From Vigna angularis (lineage: Eukaryota; Streptophyta; Magnoliopsida; Fabales; Fabaceae): 64,000 nt of DNA. The translations under genes and the position numbers were made by a program. The stretch covers positions 27,644,289-27,708,288 of the forward strand of contig NC_068972.1 in assembly GCF_016808095.1 (NCBI RefSeq), given 5' to 3'. Positions within the stretch are counted from its first letter, which is position 1, and the number at the start of each line of letters is the position of its first letter. Positions 63,255 through 64,000 of the stretch are shown here, piece after piece. Under the pieces are notes generated by a model. That model was not told the origin of the DNA. It did no database searches and saw only the letters and a program-made list of their open reading frames with translations.

Positions 63255-64000
63255 TGATAACAGTTGAAAAACTATTATTTTCATGCTTAAAATTGATACT
63301 AAAAGTAACCTTTAACACTTAGAAACTAGCTTGGAATCATGCTTTTGTTATATTTTTGGAAATAAGAGAGTTGAACAAGTTTATACTTGATTTCAGTGTT
63401 TTATGCAGGTTTTAAGGTGAATTTGATGAAAGAAGTGAAGAAGAAGAGAGATGGAATCAGAAAAGAACTCAAAAAGTGCAAAAGAAGAGAAGCCGTAAGT
63501 ACCGCTCATCGTCATTTCACCGCTGAGAGACACTAATGAACACTCGTTGGCACCGTTGAGGGGTGAAAGTGCAGCTGAGGGGAAGAATTCAACACACGCA
63601 CTTACCGCTAAGCGGTATTTTACCGCTGAGCGCCATTATTTTGGGCCTAGGCCTACTTTTTTGTAATATTTAGAATAATATATAAGCTTTAGGACTTCCT
63701 AGGGTTTGTATCTTTGGCAGAGTACGAAGCAAACACACACCTTTCCACCCCTTGAAGGAAGATCTTAGATGCTAAGGCTACCTACTCAACTTTCTAGGGT
63801 TCTATCTTTCACTATTTCATTGTATTTCATCTAGTTTCACCATGAATATGCTGATATAAACTCTTCTTGTTGTTGGGGAATCAATGTAATCTTTTGAAGC
63901 TCTCATATATGGAATTTTGTGTTTAAACATCATAGCTATGATACATGCTTTCTTTCATCATTAGTTAGGGTTTTTCCTCTTTGCTCAAAGCATGCATTGT
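63255..64000 (+). repeat. Athila-like LTR, plus strand, cut by the window end
   Basis: Starts TGATAACAGTTGAAAAACTA, with CCGCTGAGCG-type boxes at about 63500-63640, TATATAAGC near 63680 and R-U5 to the window edge. Same family as the LTRs of A to E. What follows is outside the window. Confidence 0.8.

Overview
This window is plant nuclear DNA made almost entirely of retrotransposons. I found no ordinary host gene, tRNA, rRNA, CRISPR array or prokaryotic feature. The mix is Ty3/gypsy elements of the Athila kind, Ty1/copia remnants of the SIRE/Maximus kind, a Tat-type fragment and a chromovirus-like gag. It points to a flowering plant, probably a legume of the Vigna/Phaseolus type. That organism call is inference, because no host gene supports it.

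Layout. Bases 1-5458 hold an unassigned stretch and broken Athila-like LTRs on both strands. Bases 5465-28240 are the remains of an old plus-strand element, here called H (gag-protease plus an env-position ORF). H is cut by two insertions: C, a minus-strand, pol-less element (8087-13865), and a 12.9 kb composite block (14163-27050). The block holds a plus-strand element A, a 5'-truncated SIRE-like piece and a minus-strand element B. Both outer ends are LTR U3 ends, and one 5-bp target duplication (TTGGT) flanks the whole block. Bases 28241-29930 are a Tat-type pol fragment and a SIRE-like LTR piece. Bases 29931-36067 and 42601-44957 hold a second repeat family with decayed copies of a 'putative plant transposon protein'-like gene and many 29-bp ACGTC palindromes. 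Bases 36068-42600 hold an unassigned LTR-like unit, an old Athila LTR and a gag-only chromovirus-like relic. At 44958-62046 a minus-strand non-autonomous element D (TSD ACTAC) splits one of those genes. D's own 5' LTR was later entered by E, a 9.2 kb element with both LTRs and a near-complete gag-pol (TSD CCAAC), and by F, a 1.86 kb solo LTR (TSD GAGGA). The window ends in a deleted pol fragment and a plus-strand LTR.

How the parts fit. H, A, B, C, D and E share LTRs, a tRNA-Asp primer-binding site, a polypurine tract and a long 3' noncoding region, but carry different coding modules. E has gag-protease-RT-RNase H-integrase and no env-position ORF. A, B, C and H have the env-position ORF but lack RT and integrase. 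That ORF has its own apparent transcription unit: palindromic boxes, a TATA-like site and a ~420-nt intron ending two bases before the ATG. Between gag/pol and this unit lies a row of hairpins with a nearly fixed loop (TACTGATG or TACTGAAG) and stems that change compensatorily. Two copies of a GACGTTAAA / TGGGAGGCAACCCA motif bracket the row. The hairpin row, the composite insertion and the 29-bp palindromes are the most promising undescribed items.

All coordinates were read by eye. Boundaries marked by a target duplication are exact; boundaries of decayed fragments are approximate.
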